Positions 25,785-34,690 of a stretch of 64,000 nucleotides of DNA are shown one piece after another. The position numbers and the translations under genes were made by a program. The stretch lies in assembly GCA_019638395.1 (NCBI GenBank), contig JAHBTX010000003.1:868001-932000 (forward strand). Direction: 5' to 3'. Under the pieces are notes generated by a model that was not told the DNA's origin, ran no database searches, and saw nothing but the letters and a program-made list of their open reading frames with translations. The stretch is from Cyclobacteriaceae bacterium (GTDB taxonomy: Bacteria > Bacteroidota > Bacteroidia > Cytophagales > Cyclobacteriaceae). Position 1 is the stretch's first letter. Each line of letters starts with the position of its first letter.

Positions 25785-27170
25785 ATGGCAAAGCAAACGA
25801 AGAAAAAATCGAACAAGACTCTCTATATCATTATTGGAGTTGTAGCCTTTCTGATTCTATTTCTAATTATTGGTAAATCGGCTGGCTGGATAGGTAAACC
25901 TAAAACGCTTGAGGTTGATGCTACCAAAGCAAAGAAAGTTTCTATCGTTGAAAAAGTTAGTGCATCGGGCACGGTGCAACCGGTAGTTGAAGTAAAGCTT
26001 GCACCTGAAGTTTCGGGCGAGATTACAGACTTGAATGTAGAAGATGGTGACTCGGTGCGGGCAGGGGCGGTGCTTGTTAAAATTCGCCCCGATGTTTGGA
26101 TAAGCCAGTTAGAACGTTCAGAAGCTTCCTATAGTCAGCAGTTAGCTAATCTCGAATCTACCAAGGCAGCCCTTGCAAGAGCGCAAGCTACCTACACACG
26201 TGCCGAGCAGGATTATAAACGCCAGGAAAAATTATGGAATGAGAAAGTTATATCGGAAGCAGATTGGCAACTGGCGCAGCAAAATTTTAAAGTGGCTGTT
26301 AATGATTTAAAATCGGCCGAACAATCTGTAGAGGCTGCCCGGTTTGTAGTAAGCAGTACCGAAGCAGGTGTAAAAGAATCGCGCGAAAATGTGCGCAGAA
26401 CAACTGTACTGGCTCCCATGAATGGTGTAGTTTCCAAATTAAATGTAAAGCAAGGCGAACGGGTAGTGGGTACAGCTCAAATGGCCGGTACCGAAATGAT
26501 GCGCATTGCCGACTTGAGTAAAATGGAAGTACGCGTAAACGTTAATGAGAATGATATTGTACGTGTGCACTTGGGCGATTCGGTACTTATTGATGTAGAT
26601 GCCTACAGTAGTTCGGGTAAAGAGTTTAAAGGTATTGTTACCAACATTGCCAATACAGCCCGCGATAAAGTATCTGCCGATGCCATTACCGAATTTGAAG
26701 TACGGATTTTAATTCTTCAATCCAGTTATGCTGACCTGAGCAAATCCGGAAACAAGTATCCCTTTCGCCCGGGCATGACAGCCAGTGTTGATATTATTAC
26801 AACACGCAAAGATAATGTGTTGTCAGTTCCGCTTGCAGCGGTAACCACTCGCGCACCGGAAGGTGCTAAAGCTGTGGTTAATCCGGATAATGAACGACCA
26901 CAAGTAACTGATTCAAGCAAACCAAAAGCTGAAAAGAAACAAGATAAAGTGGTAGTCTTTATTAACGACAATGGAGTGGCTAAAATGGTTGAAGTAAAAA
27001 CGGGCATTAGTGATTACGATAATATAGAAATTATCTCAGGTTTGCCCGATTCGGCAACCGTTATAACGGGTCCGTTTTTGGAAGTATCCAAGCGATTGAA
27101 AGACGGTGATAAGATTACTGTAAAACAGGATGCAAAAAAAGATGATAAAGCCAAAACCGAAAGCAAATAA
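25785..27170 (+). CDS. HlyD/MFP-family periplasmic adaptor
   Basis: A 461-residue protein with a single N-terminal membrane helix (TLYIIIGVVAFLILFLII), a lipoyl-like hairpin domain (VEVKLAPEVSGEITDLNVED, MNGVVSKLNVKQGERVV), a long alpha-hairpin (about 105-200: SYSQQLANLESTKAALARAQ), a beta-barrel domain and a charged C-terminal tail rich in Lys and Asp. It connects an inner-membrane transporter to the upstream TolC protein. In relatives a MacB-like ABC permease and its ATPase usually follow. Here a terminator follows, so the pump component must be elsewhere. Confidence 0.92.
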   Translation: MAKQTKKKSNKTLYIIIGVVAFLILFLIIGKSAGWIGKPKTLEVDATKAKKVSIVEKVSASGTVQPVVEVKLAPEVSGEITDLNVEDGDSVRAGAVLVKIRPDVWISQLERSEASYSQQLANLESTKAALARAQATYTRAEQDYKRQEKLWNEKVISEADWQLAQQNFKVAVNDLKSAEQSVEAARFVVSSTEAGVKESRENVRRTTVLAPMNGVVSKLNVKQGERVVGTAQMAGTEMMRIADLSKMEVRVNVNENDIVRVHLGDSVLIDVDAYSSSGKEFKGIVTNIANTARDKVSADAITEFEVRILILQSSYADLSKSGNKYPFRPGMTASVDIITTRKDNVLSVPLAAVTTRAPEGAKAVVNPDNERPQVTDSSKPKAEKKQDKVVVFINDNGVAKMVEVKTGISDYDNIEIISGLPDSATVITGPFLEVSKRLKDGDKITVKQDAKKDDKAKTESK

Positions 27171-27187
27171 GGTTTAACACGTGTTAT

Positions 27188-27216
27188 AAAAGCCTGGCCT
27201 AAGCCGGGCTTTTTTT
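27188..27216 (+). terminator. Rho-independent terminator after the efflux genes
   Basis: A 10-bp stem AAAGCCTGGC / GCCGGGCTTT with loop CTAA and a T7 run ends the sdaAB-tolC-hlyD transcript. Confidence 0.85.
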
Positions 27217-27271
27217 ATGTCTGAATTTTTTAGTATAATAACTGTATCTTGCACTATAAACTTTTAAGGCT

Positions 27272-27811
27272 ATGATAGCACACCCCTGGCACGAAGCTCC
27301 TGCCGGAACAAACACACCTGAGTTTGTAAATGCCATCATCGAAATTTCGATTGGCATGCGTACCAAATACGAGGTTGATAAAGACACTGGATTGTTGAAG
27401 TTAGATCGGGTTTTATACTCGGCAGTTCATTACCCGGCTAATTATGGATTTATTCCGCAGTCGCTTGGTGAGGACAACGATCCATTGGATATAATGGTAC
27501 TTTGTCGCGAACCGATCAGGCCCTTGTGTTTAGTACCGGCACGGGTAATTGGGGTAATGCGAATGGTAGATCAGGGCCTTGCCGATGATAAAATTCTGGC
27601 TGTTGCTGAAAATGATGCTAATACGCGCCATGTAACCGACATAGCCGAACTGGCAAATCATTACAAACTTGAATTGAAAGAATTTTTTGAAAGTTACACC
27701 CGGCTTGAAAATAAAAAAGTATCAGTTCCGGAATTTCAGGGCAAGTCCATCGCCATGAATATTGTGTCGGAAGCAATCGCCTATTACAAAACAAAATTTA
27801 AGCAGGCGTGA
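27272..27811 (+). CDS. ppa: Inorganic pyrophosphatase
   Basis: A 179-residue family I soluble pyrophosphatase. It shows VNAIIEISIGMRTKYEVDKD, LYSAVHYPANYGFIPQSL, and the metal site GEDNDPLDIMVLCREP with the three Asp residues of the D-x-D-P-x-D signature. It hydrolyses PPi and so pulls biosynthetic reactions forward. The next gene begins with GTG overlapping its TGA stop, so they are translationally coupled. Confidence 0.96.
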   Translation: MIAHPWHEAPAGTNTPEFVNAIIEISIGMRTKYEVDKDTGLLKLDRVLYSAVHYPANYGFIPQSLGEDNDPLDIMVLCREPIRPLCLVPARVIGVMRMVDQGLADDKILAVAENDANTRHVTDIAELANHYKLELKEFFESYTRLENKKVSVPEFQGKSIAMNIVSEAIAYYKTKFKQA

Positions 27812-28926
27812 AAATCGGATTCGATGCCAAACGACTGTTTCATAACTTTACAGGGCTTGGTAATTACAGTCGTTTTGTAGTAGATGCTTTGGTAAACGGC
27901 TATCCCGAACATGATTATCTGCTTTATACGCCCCGCTTGCGCGATCATCCCGAAACACGGGTGTATCAACACCCCAAGTTTGTTATTCGTAAACCAGAAT
28001 CGGTTTTAGCCAAGCGCTTCTCATCTGTATGGAGAAGTTATGCCTTGGGTAATGTGGCTGCAAAAGATGGCGTTACAATTTTTCATGGCCTGAGCAATGA
28101 ATTACCCATTACCAAACCGGGTTCACTAAAAACGGTGGTTACCGTTCACGATCTGATCTTCAAACGGTTTCCAGCGTATTACAAAGCAATTGATGTACAG
28201 ATTTATACATGGAAATTAAAAAAAGCCTGCGCTTCCGCAGATGTAGTAATTGCCGTTAGCCAACAAACAGCATCCGACCTGCAGGAATTTTTAAATGTAC
28301 CGGCATCAAAAATAAAGGTGGTGTATCAAGGTTGCCATCCAAATTTTAAGTTGATTGCTTCGGAGCAACAAAGGCAGCGCGTAAAAGCCAAATACAAACT
28401 TCCGAATGAATTTCTGCTTTGTGTTGGAACAATAGAGCGGAGGAAAAATGTACTCACGTTGTTGAAAGCCGTTGCCGGGTTAAATAATTCACCACCGTTG
28501 GTTATAGTAGGTAAAGCCACCGAATACATAAAAGAAGTCAACGATTTTATTGCAGCCAACAATCTGAAACACCGGGTTTTTATTTATCACGATGTGGCGT
28601 TTGCAGATTTGCCAATAGTTTATCAGTTGGCACAAGTGTTTATTTATCCTTCTTTGTTCGAAGGGTTTGGAATTCCGATTGTGGAGGCCATTGTAAGCGG
28701 TGTGCCGGTTATAACATCAACAGGTTCGTGCTTTGTGGAGGCAGGCGGTGAAGCAACAGTTTATGTTGATCCGAACAATGAAGAAGCACTGGCTGCACAA
28801 ATTCAGCGGCTGTGTTCAGATAGCGATTTACGTGCTAACATGATTTTAACTTCACGCGAATATGTTCGCCAATTCGAGCCATCTGTTATTGCTCAAAATC
28901 TGATTCAGATTTATCAAGCACTTTAA
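27808..28926 (+). CDS. Glycosyltransferase family 4 protein
   Basis: A 372-residue GT-B fold enzyme starting with GTG at 27808, inside the ppa stop. The N-terminal domain begins KIGFDAKRLFHNFTGLGNYS. The C-terminal Rossmann domain has FLLCVGTIERRKNVLTLLKA and the nucleotide-sugar site FIYPSLFEGFGIPIVEAIVS, whose E-x7-E pattern (EGFGIPIVE) is typical of GT4. It transfers a sugar from a nucleotide donor, probably onto a cell-surface glycan. Acceptor and donor are unknown. It ends against the convergent CPBP gene with a 4-base overlap. Confidence 0.92.
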   Translation: MKIGFDAKRLFHNFTGLGNYSRFVVDALVNGYPEHDYLLYTPRLRDHPETRVYQHPKFVIRKPESVLAKRFSSVWRSYALGNVAAKDGVTIFHGLSNELPITKPGSLKTVVTVHDLIFKRFPAYYKAIDVQIYTWKLKKACASADVVIAVSQQTASDLQEFLNVPASKIKVVYQGCHPNFKLIASEQQRQRVKAKYKLPNEFLLCVGTIERRKNVLTLLKAVAGLNNSPPLVIVGKATEYIKEVNDFIAANNLKHRVFIYHDVAFADLPIVYQLAQVFIYPSLFEGFGIPIVEAIVSGVPVITSTGSCFVEAGGEATVYVDPNNEEALAAQIQRLCSDSDLRANMILTSREYVRQFEPSVIAQNLIQIYQAL

Positions 28927-29855
28927 ATCAATTTCTGAAAATAGGCCCCGGCCTCCATTAGCCAGGCAACGCCTACATGAATAAATACACCACCCCAAAC
29001 TGACCGGGTATAAAGCGCAATGGTTCCTAAAATGTAGCCACCAAAAACCGAACTAATGGTTTCGCCCATAGGTTTTCCGAAGTGCAGGTAGCAATAAATT
29101 GTAACCATAGGCAAAATAGCATCTTTGCCCAACACCTGTGCCAAACCAATCACAAAGAATCCGCGAAAAAGTAATTCTACATTTAAGAAATCCAATCCGT
29201 AAAAGAATTCAAAAATAAGCGCAGGCAGATAGTAAGGCCAATTCCAGAGCTCAGCTACAGGGGTGGTTTTATAAACAGGGTAGTAGTTTGAAAAGCTGGG
29301 GTGAAAACTTGCCATTAAGATTAGTGGCGCAACAAGCACCAACAGATATGCATAGGGTTTTATGGTACCCGCATGTGTAAGTCCGTAAAACCCAGACCGC
29401 GATTGATCTGCTATTTTATAAAAGATAAATAATGGTAACAAGGTGAGGAAGAAGCCGGTGATGTGGTTACCGGTTTTGAATAGCCAGGTGTAGCCTTGGT
29501 AGTGTTGATCAAAGAAAGAAGCAATGGCATGCAGATAGGGAAAGCCCCGGTCTGTTGATAACACCAGTAATCCGAATATCGAGAGCAACCAGAATTTTTT
29601 ATTCTTCCAAAAGTTGTGATTGCGATTAAACACCGAAATAATTAAACAGGTTATATAATAGCCGGTAGCATAGAGTACGAAATAATATGCAACCCGAATC
29701 CATTTACCGGTGTGTTTGTCAATTATGCCATTCTCGAGGTTGATGGCGTAATTGATACTGATAGAGATAATCAACAGCAGCGCAATAGCACTATAATACA
29801 ACGGTTTATAATCGCTGCGCAGATGGTCTCGTATAATCTTTATTAACTTCTTCAC
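28923..29855 (-). CDS. CPBP-family intramembrane protease-like protein
   Basis: A 310-residue polytopic membrane protein starting with GTG at 29855 (overlapping the maf stop). Multiple hydrophobic helices are evident. The CPBP region contains NVELLFRGFFVIGLAQ, where the family has EExxxR: the first Glu is Val here and the second Glu and Arg remain. The later His motifs lie in YCYLHFGKPMG and GGVFIHVGVAW. CPBP proteins (CAAX prenyl protease 2/Rce1-like) cleave within membranes or act as immunity/maturation factors. Loss of one Glu makes proteolysis uncertain. Confidence 0.8.
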   Translation of the reverse strand: MKKLIKIIRDHLRSDYKPLYYSAIALLLIISISINYAINLENGIIDKHTGKWIRVAYYFVLYATGYYITCLIISVFNRNHNFWKNKKFWLLSIFGLLVLSTDRGFPYLHAIASFFDQHYQGYTWLFKTGNHITGFFLTLLPLFIFYKIADQSRSGFYGLTHAGTIKPYAYLLVLVAPLILMASFHPSFSNYYPVYKTTPVAELWNWPYYLPALIFEFFYGLDFLNVELLFRGFFVIGLAQVLGKDAILPMVTIYCYLHFGKPMGETISSVFGGYILGTIALYTRSVWGGVFIHVGVAWLMEAGAYFQKLI

Positions 29856-30523
29856 CGAAACGAATACAGCTTTTGATAGACCAGATGGATTGGTAACCCC
29901 ATTACTGTAAAGTAGGAGCCCACCATTTTATCTATGATGGTGATGCGTGTGCCGGTTGCCGGCTGGGTAATGGTTTGCTCAATCAGGTTGTGGCGACCAA
30001 TACTATTTAGGAAATTAATTTCTTCTTTTGAGCAGGGATTAAAATTTTCGGGCAAACAATCTTGCGCGCCATAAGCTCCTGCTTTATCGAGCGGCTTAAA
30101 GTGATCAATGTAGAATTCAATATCTTTTTGCGAAAGCGATCGGAATGTGACGTGTGTTTGGTCGCTAAAGCAGATTGATTTCGTTTTGGACAACAAACAT
30201 ACTGCGGTTACAACCGTATGTGTTTTACCACTGAGTTTACGAAGCAGGTTAATAGCATCGTTGCGATCGGTTGGTTTGTTCAGGATTTCATTATTGAGAA
30301 TTACCACCGTATCCGAAGCCACAACAACTTCATCTTGTAAGTCAGCTTCAAAAACACGCGCTTTCTTTTCTGCCAGATAAGCCGGCACATCTACCGCGGG
30401 TATAGAAGCAGAAAAGGATTCATCAATATCAGGAACACGTACTGTAAATAAAAAACCAATCTCACGCATCAGGTATTGCCTGCGAGGCGAACTGGAGGCA
30501 AGTATAAGCGGACGGTTGATCAT
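29852..30523 (-). CDS. maf: Maf-family nucleotide pyrophosphatase
   Basis: A 223-residue protein from the ATG at 30523, which overlaps the DUF1015 stop (ATGA). An upstream start would run into that gene. Motifs are LILASSSPRRQYLMREIG, VPDIDESF, VVASDTVVILN and GKTHTVVTAV, with KAGAYGAQD and the C-terminal MVGSYFTVMGLP. Maf proteins hydrolyse non-canonical or methylated nucleoside triphosphates (dTTP/UTP type) to monophosphates. About 25-30 extra residues (NSIGRHNLIEQTITQPATGT) separate the GAYGAQD and IIDKMVGSY motifs, longer than in many Maf proteins. Confidence 0.9.
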   Translation of the reverse strand: MINRPLILASSSPRRQYLMREIGFLFTVRVPDIDESFSASIPAVDVPAYLAEKKARVFEADLQDEVVVASDTVVILNNEILNKPTDRNDAINLLRKLSGKTHTVVTAVCLLSKTKSICFSDQTHVTFRSLSQKDIEFYIDHFKPLDKAGAYGAQDCLPENFNPCSKEEINFLNSIGRHNLIEQTITQPATGTRITIIDKMVGSYFTVMGLPIHLVYQKLYSFR

Positions 30524-31827
30524 TTGAAGTCGGGAGCAAAATCTGGAAGTGCAAAATCTTCTTCGCGAATAGAACTGAACAACAATCCACATACAACCTT
30601 AGGATAGAAGTATGTTGACTTCTGCGGCATGGTATAACCACTGGCGCACACCCGCTTTACATCTTCAATGGAAATATCTTGCGTAATGATTGCCATTTGC
30701 ACTTCCTCACGTATTACTTTGGCTAAGCAATCTGAAAAACTTCTATCAAATGATATGTTTTCGGACTTGCGTTGATCTTTGCCTTGTATCCCCAAGATTT
30801 TCTCAATAATGAAGTAGTGCAATACGGTTAGATCTAATGCTTTAATGTCTTCTGGAAAATTCCACTTTAACTTGTGAAAGGCTTCGGGCTTAAGCCTTAC
30901 TTTTAGCGTTCGGTCTTTCAATAAAATTCCAAAAGCCCACTTTTTGCCCAGAATAATTTCATTTAACGTATCCGCATCTTCAATTTCCTTTACAAAAAAA
31001 TCGGTTTGAAGTTGTTCGATAAATTCAGTTTCCGAAAAATTTGGTAAATCATGTATAAGTCTGTGCGTAGGCAAAATCCGTAAGTCATCAGCTTCCGTAT
31101 TGGTCAGGTACATCAAGTGGAAATTGTACCCTTCATTGCCGGTGTGGTTTGCGTTAAGTTGCATTTGCTGATGTTTGTAAAACAACGAACCTTCATAGCG
31201 ATGATGGCCATCAGCCAGAATTATTTTTTGTACTTTCATCGCATCCATAAACTTCTTGATTACCGATGCATCGTGAATGATTGCCAGTACATCGCGCACA
31301 CCCTGATAGTCTTCGCTTTCATACAAGGGCGAAAGCATAGCTTCATCCATGTATTTTTCTAATTCAAAATCCGGATCGGTATAAAGCCCATGCGTAGGGC
31401 TTACATGTAGTTCTGTTTTCTCCAGCAGTTCAATCCGATCGTTTACTGCTTTTGGTATAGTGCTTTCATGACGTAGAATTACATTATCTTCCCAATCGTA
31501 TGTGCGTATATGGCAAATAAATCCTTTGCGACAATAATCTTTTGTAGAACCCGCCAACTTAAAGTACTGATAGTACACATAAATAGCCGGGAGTTTATCT
31601 TGAACCAATGTGCCGTTGTTTTTCCATTGCTCTAAAAGCAAGCCGGCTTTGGTGGCAGCATTTGGTCCTTGTGGTACTGACAGGTGAATGCTGTTAAGTG
31701 GATTTTGAAACAACGCTTTTCGTTGCTTATCCGATACCACATCGAAGAGGGGCGAAGTAAGTGTATCAATTTTTCGTGTTAACGCTTCGTTATACCGCCA
31801 CGCGCGGAAGGGTTTTATTTCGGCCAT
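30520..31827 (-). CDS. DUF1015 family protein
   Basis: A 435-residue cytoplasmic protein. It begins MAEIKPFRAWRYNEALTRKI and has SPLFDVVSDKQRKAL, the central KIILADGHHRYEGSLFY and LMYLTNTEADDLRILPTHR, all typical of DUF1015 (a family annotated in some genomes as SpoIVCA-like or HTH-like without proof). It lies upstream of maf and the CPBP gene in an overlapping three-gene run. Biochemical role unknown. The family is often found near serine or phosphoglycerate metabolism genes, which is not the case here. Confidence 0.88.
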   Translation of the reverse strand: MAEIKPFRAWRYNEALTRKIDTLTSPLFDVVSDKQRKALFQNPLNSIHLSVPQGPNAATKAGLLLEQWKNNGTLVQDKLPAIYVYYQYFKLAGSTKDYCRKGFICHIRTYDWEDNVILRHESTIPKAVNDRIELLEKTELHVSPTHGLYTDPDFELEKYMDEAMLSPLYESEDYQGVRDVLAIIHDASVIKKFMDAMKVQKIILADGHHRYEGSLFYKHQQMQLNANHTGNEGYNFHLMYLTNTEADDLRILPTHRLIHDLPNFSETEFIEQLQTDFFVKEIEDADTLNEIILGKKWAFGILLKDRTLKVRLKPEAFHKLKWNFPEDIKALDLTVLHYFIIEKILGIQGKDQRKSENISFDRSFSDCLAKVIREEVQMAIITQDISIEDVKRVCASGYTMPQKSTYFYPKVVCGLLFSSIREEDFALPDFAPDFK

Positions 31828-31899
31828 GTAGAATGCAATTTTTGTTTGAAGGAATCAGACCGATTTACAAATCAGCGTACATGAGTCAGACTCCTTTAG

Positions 31900-33384
31900 T
31901 CAAGTTCGGTTTTTCTTCCAATTTGAAACGGGTGTTGATTCTGCTGGCGCTATTTGTGTAACTTTTTCTGTTGGTAATGTAGCCAGCAGTGCTACCAAAA
32001 GTTCTTCGGTTTCATCACTTTGTGTCCGCAATACTTCAGGCTTAAAATATTTTTCTACAAACTTGGTATCGAAGTTACCACTGGTAAATGCTTCATGCTT
32101 TAAAACGAACTTGCAAAAACCTAATGTAGTTTCAAGGCCTGTGATTTCGTACTCATCAATTGCCCGAATGGTTTTAGCGATGGCACGCTCTCGGGTACTA
32201 TCGTGACAGATCATTTTGGCAATCATCGGGTCATAATAAAACGGTACGGCCATGCCTTGTTCAAAGCCATCGTCAACCCGAATGCCGTGCCCTTGCGGAC
32301 GCGTGTAGGTTTTGAGGGTGCCAATATCCGGTAAGAAATTATTGGCCGGGTCTTCGGCATACACGCGCACTTCAATGGCATGTCCATTGATTTTTAAATC
32401 CTCTTGTTTGAACGGAAGTTTTTCACCTTCCGCAATTTGAATTTGAAGTTTAACCAAATCAAGTCCTGTAATTTCTTCCGTTACCGGATGCTCCACTTGC
32501 AACCGCGTATTCATTTCCAGAAAATAGAAATTCAGATTTTCATCTACAATAAATTCTACCGTACCGGCATTATAGTAATTGGCAGCCTTTGCAACGTTAA
32601 CAGCCGCTTCACCCATTTTTTTTCTAAGCGCAGGTGTAAGTACAGATGAAGGCGCTTCTTCAATTACTTTCTGATGCCTGCGTTGAATGGAGCATTCCCG
32701 TTCAAACAAGTGCACCACATTTCCATGTTGGTCGCCAAAAATCTGAAACTCGATGTGGCGGGGCTGCGTAACATATTTTTCAATAAATACAGATCCATCG
32801 CCAAAAGCAGATTTAGCTTCGCTTACGGCACGATCCATTTGCGTTTCGAACTCACTTTCAGCATCTACAATGCGCATGCCTTTGCCACCGCCACCGGCAC
32901 TTGCTTTTATCAAAATAGGATAACCGATTTCGGCAGCAATTTTTTTGGCTTTCACCAGGTCGGAGATAGGCTCCGATGTTCCGGGTACAAGTGGCACATT
33001 AAATTTTGCAACCGCGGCTTTAGCGGCTAGCTTGCTTCCCATCAATTCAATTGATTCGGGCGAAGGCCCAATGAAGATCAAGCCTTCTTTTCTTACTAAT
33101 GCTGCAAAATCTTCATTCTCTGAAAGGAAGCCATAACCAGGATGAATAGCATCGGCACCGGTTTGTTTAGCCGCGGCAATGATCTTATCCATCACTAAAT
33201 AAGATTGTGCAGAAGGTGGTGGCCCAATACACACGGCTTCATCTGCAAAGCGAACATGTAAGGCTTGGCGGTCGGCCTCACTGTAAACCGCTACGGTTTT
33301 GATGTCCATTTCGCGAGCGCTACGCATAATGCGCAAGGCAATCTCGCCCCGGTTGGCTACCAATAGTTTTTGAATTTTTTTCAT
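31900..33384 (-). CDS. accC: Biotin carboxylase subunit of an acyl-CoA carboxylase
   Basis: A 494-residue protein from the ATG at 33384 (MKKIQKLLVANRGEIALRIM). The ATP-grasp carboxylase has the Gly-rich loop IKASAGGGGKGMRIVD, the catalytic segment FLEMNTRLQVEHPVTEEITG, and RHIEFQIFGDQHG. It carboxylates biotin on a carrier protein using ATP and bicarbonate. The C-terminal 45 or so residues after KYFKPEVLR are a variable tail without a biotin site, so a separate carrier is needed. Whether it serves acetyl-, propionyl- or methylcrotonyl-CoA carboxylase cannot be told: no carboxyltransferase is adjacent. Confidence 0.93.
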   Translation of the reverse strand: MKKIQKLLVANRGEIALRIMRSAREMDIKTVAVYSEADRQALHVRFADEAVCIGPPPSAQSYLVMDKIIAAAKQTGADAIHPGYGFLSENEDFAALVRKEGLIFIGPSPESIELMGSKLAAKAAVAKFNVPLVPGTSEPISDLVKAKKIAAEIGYPILIKASAGGGGKGMRIVDAESEFETQMDRAVSEAKSAFGDGSVFIEKYVTQPRHIEFQIFGDQHGNVVHLFERECSIQRRHQKVIEEAPSSVLTPALRKKMGEAAVNVAKAANYYNAGTVEFIVDENLNFYFLEMNTRLQVEHPVTEEITGLDLVKLQIQIAEGEKLPFKQEDLKINGHAIEVRVYAEDPANNFLPDIGTLKTYTRPQGHGIRVDDGFEQGMAVPFYYDPMIAKMICHDSTRERAIAKTIRAIDEYEITGLETTLGFCKFVLKHEAFTSGNFDTKFVEKYFKPEVLRTQSDETEELLVALLATLPTEKVTQIAPAESTPVSNWKKNRT

Positions 33385-33556
33385 TGGCAAAGTTCTATTC
33401 TGCAATGCTAACGAATTAGGGAAACAAGTGCGCAGGTTTTTGATTTAAAATCTACAGAATTCAGTACTTAATCTTGGTTGTAAAGTAACGTCTCTATTTG
33501 TACCTTGAGAATAATACTACCTATTTGAGAGATTATAAATAATACCCTATACCTTA

Positions 33557-34107
33557 ATGAGCAAGTCACTAATAATCACCGATGAAGCGGTAACCAATAA
33601 GATATATCTTATAAGGGGTAAAAAGGTAATGATGGATAGAGATTTATCTGAGATGTACGGAGTTGAAACGAGGTGATTAAATGAACAAGTTAAACGCAAT
33701 GAAAAACGCTTTCCTAATGATTTCATGTTCCAGATGACACATATAGAGTTAGAGGATTGGAAGTCGCGTTTTGCGACATCCAAAAAAGAAAAGATGGGCT
33801 TACGAAAGCTACCATATGTATTTACTGAGCAAGGTGTAGCAATGTTGTCGAGTGTTTTAAACAGTGAAACAGCCATTGAAGTGAACATCGGGATAATACG
33901 GGTATTTACGCGTATGCGCGAAATGTTGATTACCCAAAAAGATGTTTTATTAAAGTTAGAGCAGATTGAGAAAAGGTATTAAAACAAGATAGTAAATTGA
34001 ACAAGCACGAAAAAGAAATGCAAGTTGTTTTCAAGGCATTGAAAGAGTTACTCAACACAAAAACGGAACCTATGCGTAAGATTGGGTTTAAACAAAAAGA
34101 AGAGTAG
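33557..34107 (+). pseudogene. Degenerate ORF6N-domain gene
   Basis: From the ATG at 33557 the frame reads MSKSLIITDEAVTNKIYLIR, then DRDLSEMYGVETR, then TGA (33674-33676) where the intact paralogue at 58806 reads VETRVLNQAVRRN. It continues LNEQVKRNEKRFPNDFMFQM and KLPYVFTEQGVAMLSSVL to LEQIEKRY, where a 1-base shift near 33975-33980 gives TAA. The next frame carries on as VLKQDSKLNKHEKEMQVVF and ends normally PMRKIGFKQKEE at 34107. It therefore has one nonsense codon and one frameshift. ORF6N domains occur in phage antirepressor-like proteins. The flanks are AT-rich. Confidence 0.88.
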
Positions 34108-34158
34108 TTATCCCAATTACAAACCAATGATATTTTTAATAAATCGGACGCAAGATTT

Positions 34159-34443
34159 ATGAAAGTTTGTATGTTTTTCTTATTACTGATTTTAGTAGTA
34201 GGCATAAGGTGCCAAAAATCAACTAGTACTGATATCAAATTCAATGATACGACCTATTTGGATCTTAATTCATTAGAAACTGAACAGTATCCTTACTTTA
34301 TGAAAATTGAGGACACTTTGAGACACCCTCTTAATATAACCGATCAAAATGAAATTGATGAGATGATGCAGTCTTTAATTAATGAAGGAGATGTAGATGC
34401 ACCATTTATTCTTGAGAAGGATAATGGGTTACTTAAACGTTAG
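34159..34443 (+). CDS. Small exported protein, unknown
   Basis: A 94-residue protein with a hydrophobic N-terminus (KVCMFFLLLILVVGIRCQK), possibly a lipoprotein signal although IRC is a poor lipobox. An acidic mature part follows (DTTYLDLNSLETEQYPYFM, NEIDEMMQSLINEGDVDA). It lies 50 bases after the dead ORF6N gene in an AT-rich accessory patch. No family recognised, no partner evident. It could be a young or truncated gene. Confidence 0.5.
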   Translation: MKVCMFFLLLILVVGIRCQKSTSTDIKFNDTTYLDLNSLETEQYPYFMKIEDTLRHPLNITDQNEIDEMMQSLINEGDVDAPFILEKDNGLLKR

Positions 34444-34690
34444 ATATGTTGGTTATGAGGAGTTCAAAATTAACTTCCGACAAATAAAACGGGACAGCGA
34501 ACTTTTGGATTGCCTCTACCACAACCATCAAACAATGAAGCCTTTATCAAGCAAAAGGCTAATGAAACACCTTTTACTCGTATTTATGAACTCTGTGTTA
34601 ATTTTTCTATTTTTGCCGCGAATTTTGGCGCAGATAAGTCTGACCAAAACAGTTTAAAAATCAAGTGCTTACGTTTACTCAAACCTTACT
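34444..34690. other. AT-rich stretch without a supported gene
   Basis: Two overlapping short frames exist here (34397-34657 and 34510-34707) but neither has a good start context or a recognisable product. The second has a protein-like run (PLPQPSNNEAFIKQKANETP) that may be a gene fragment. The segment ends at the start of the PLP enzyme gene. Confidence 0.4.

Noticed and set aside
32674..33030. Plus-strand ORFs opposite the biotin carboxylase gene
   Set aside because: Shadow frames of a highly conserved gene on the other strand.
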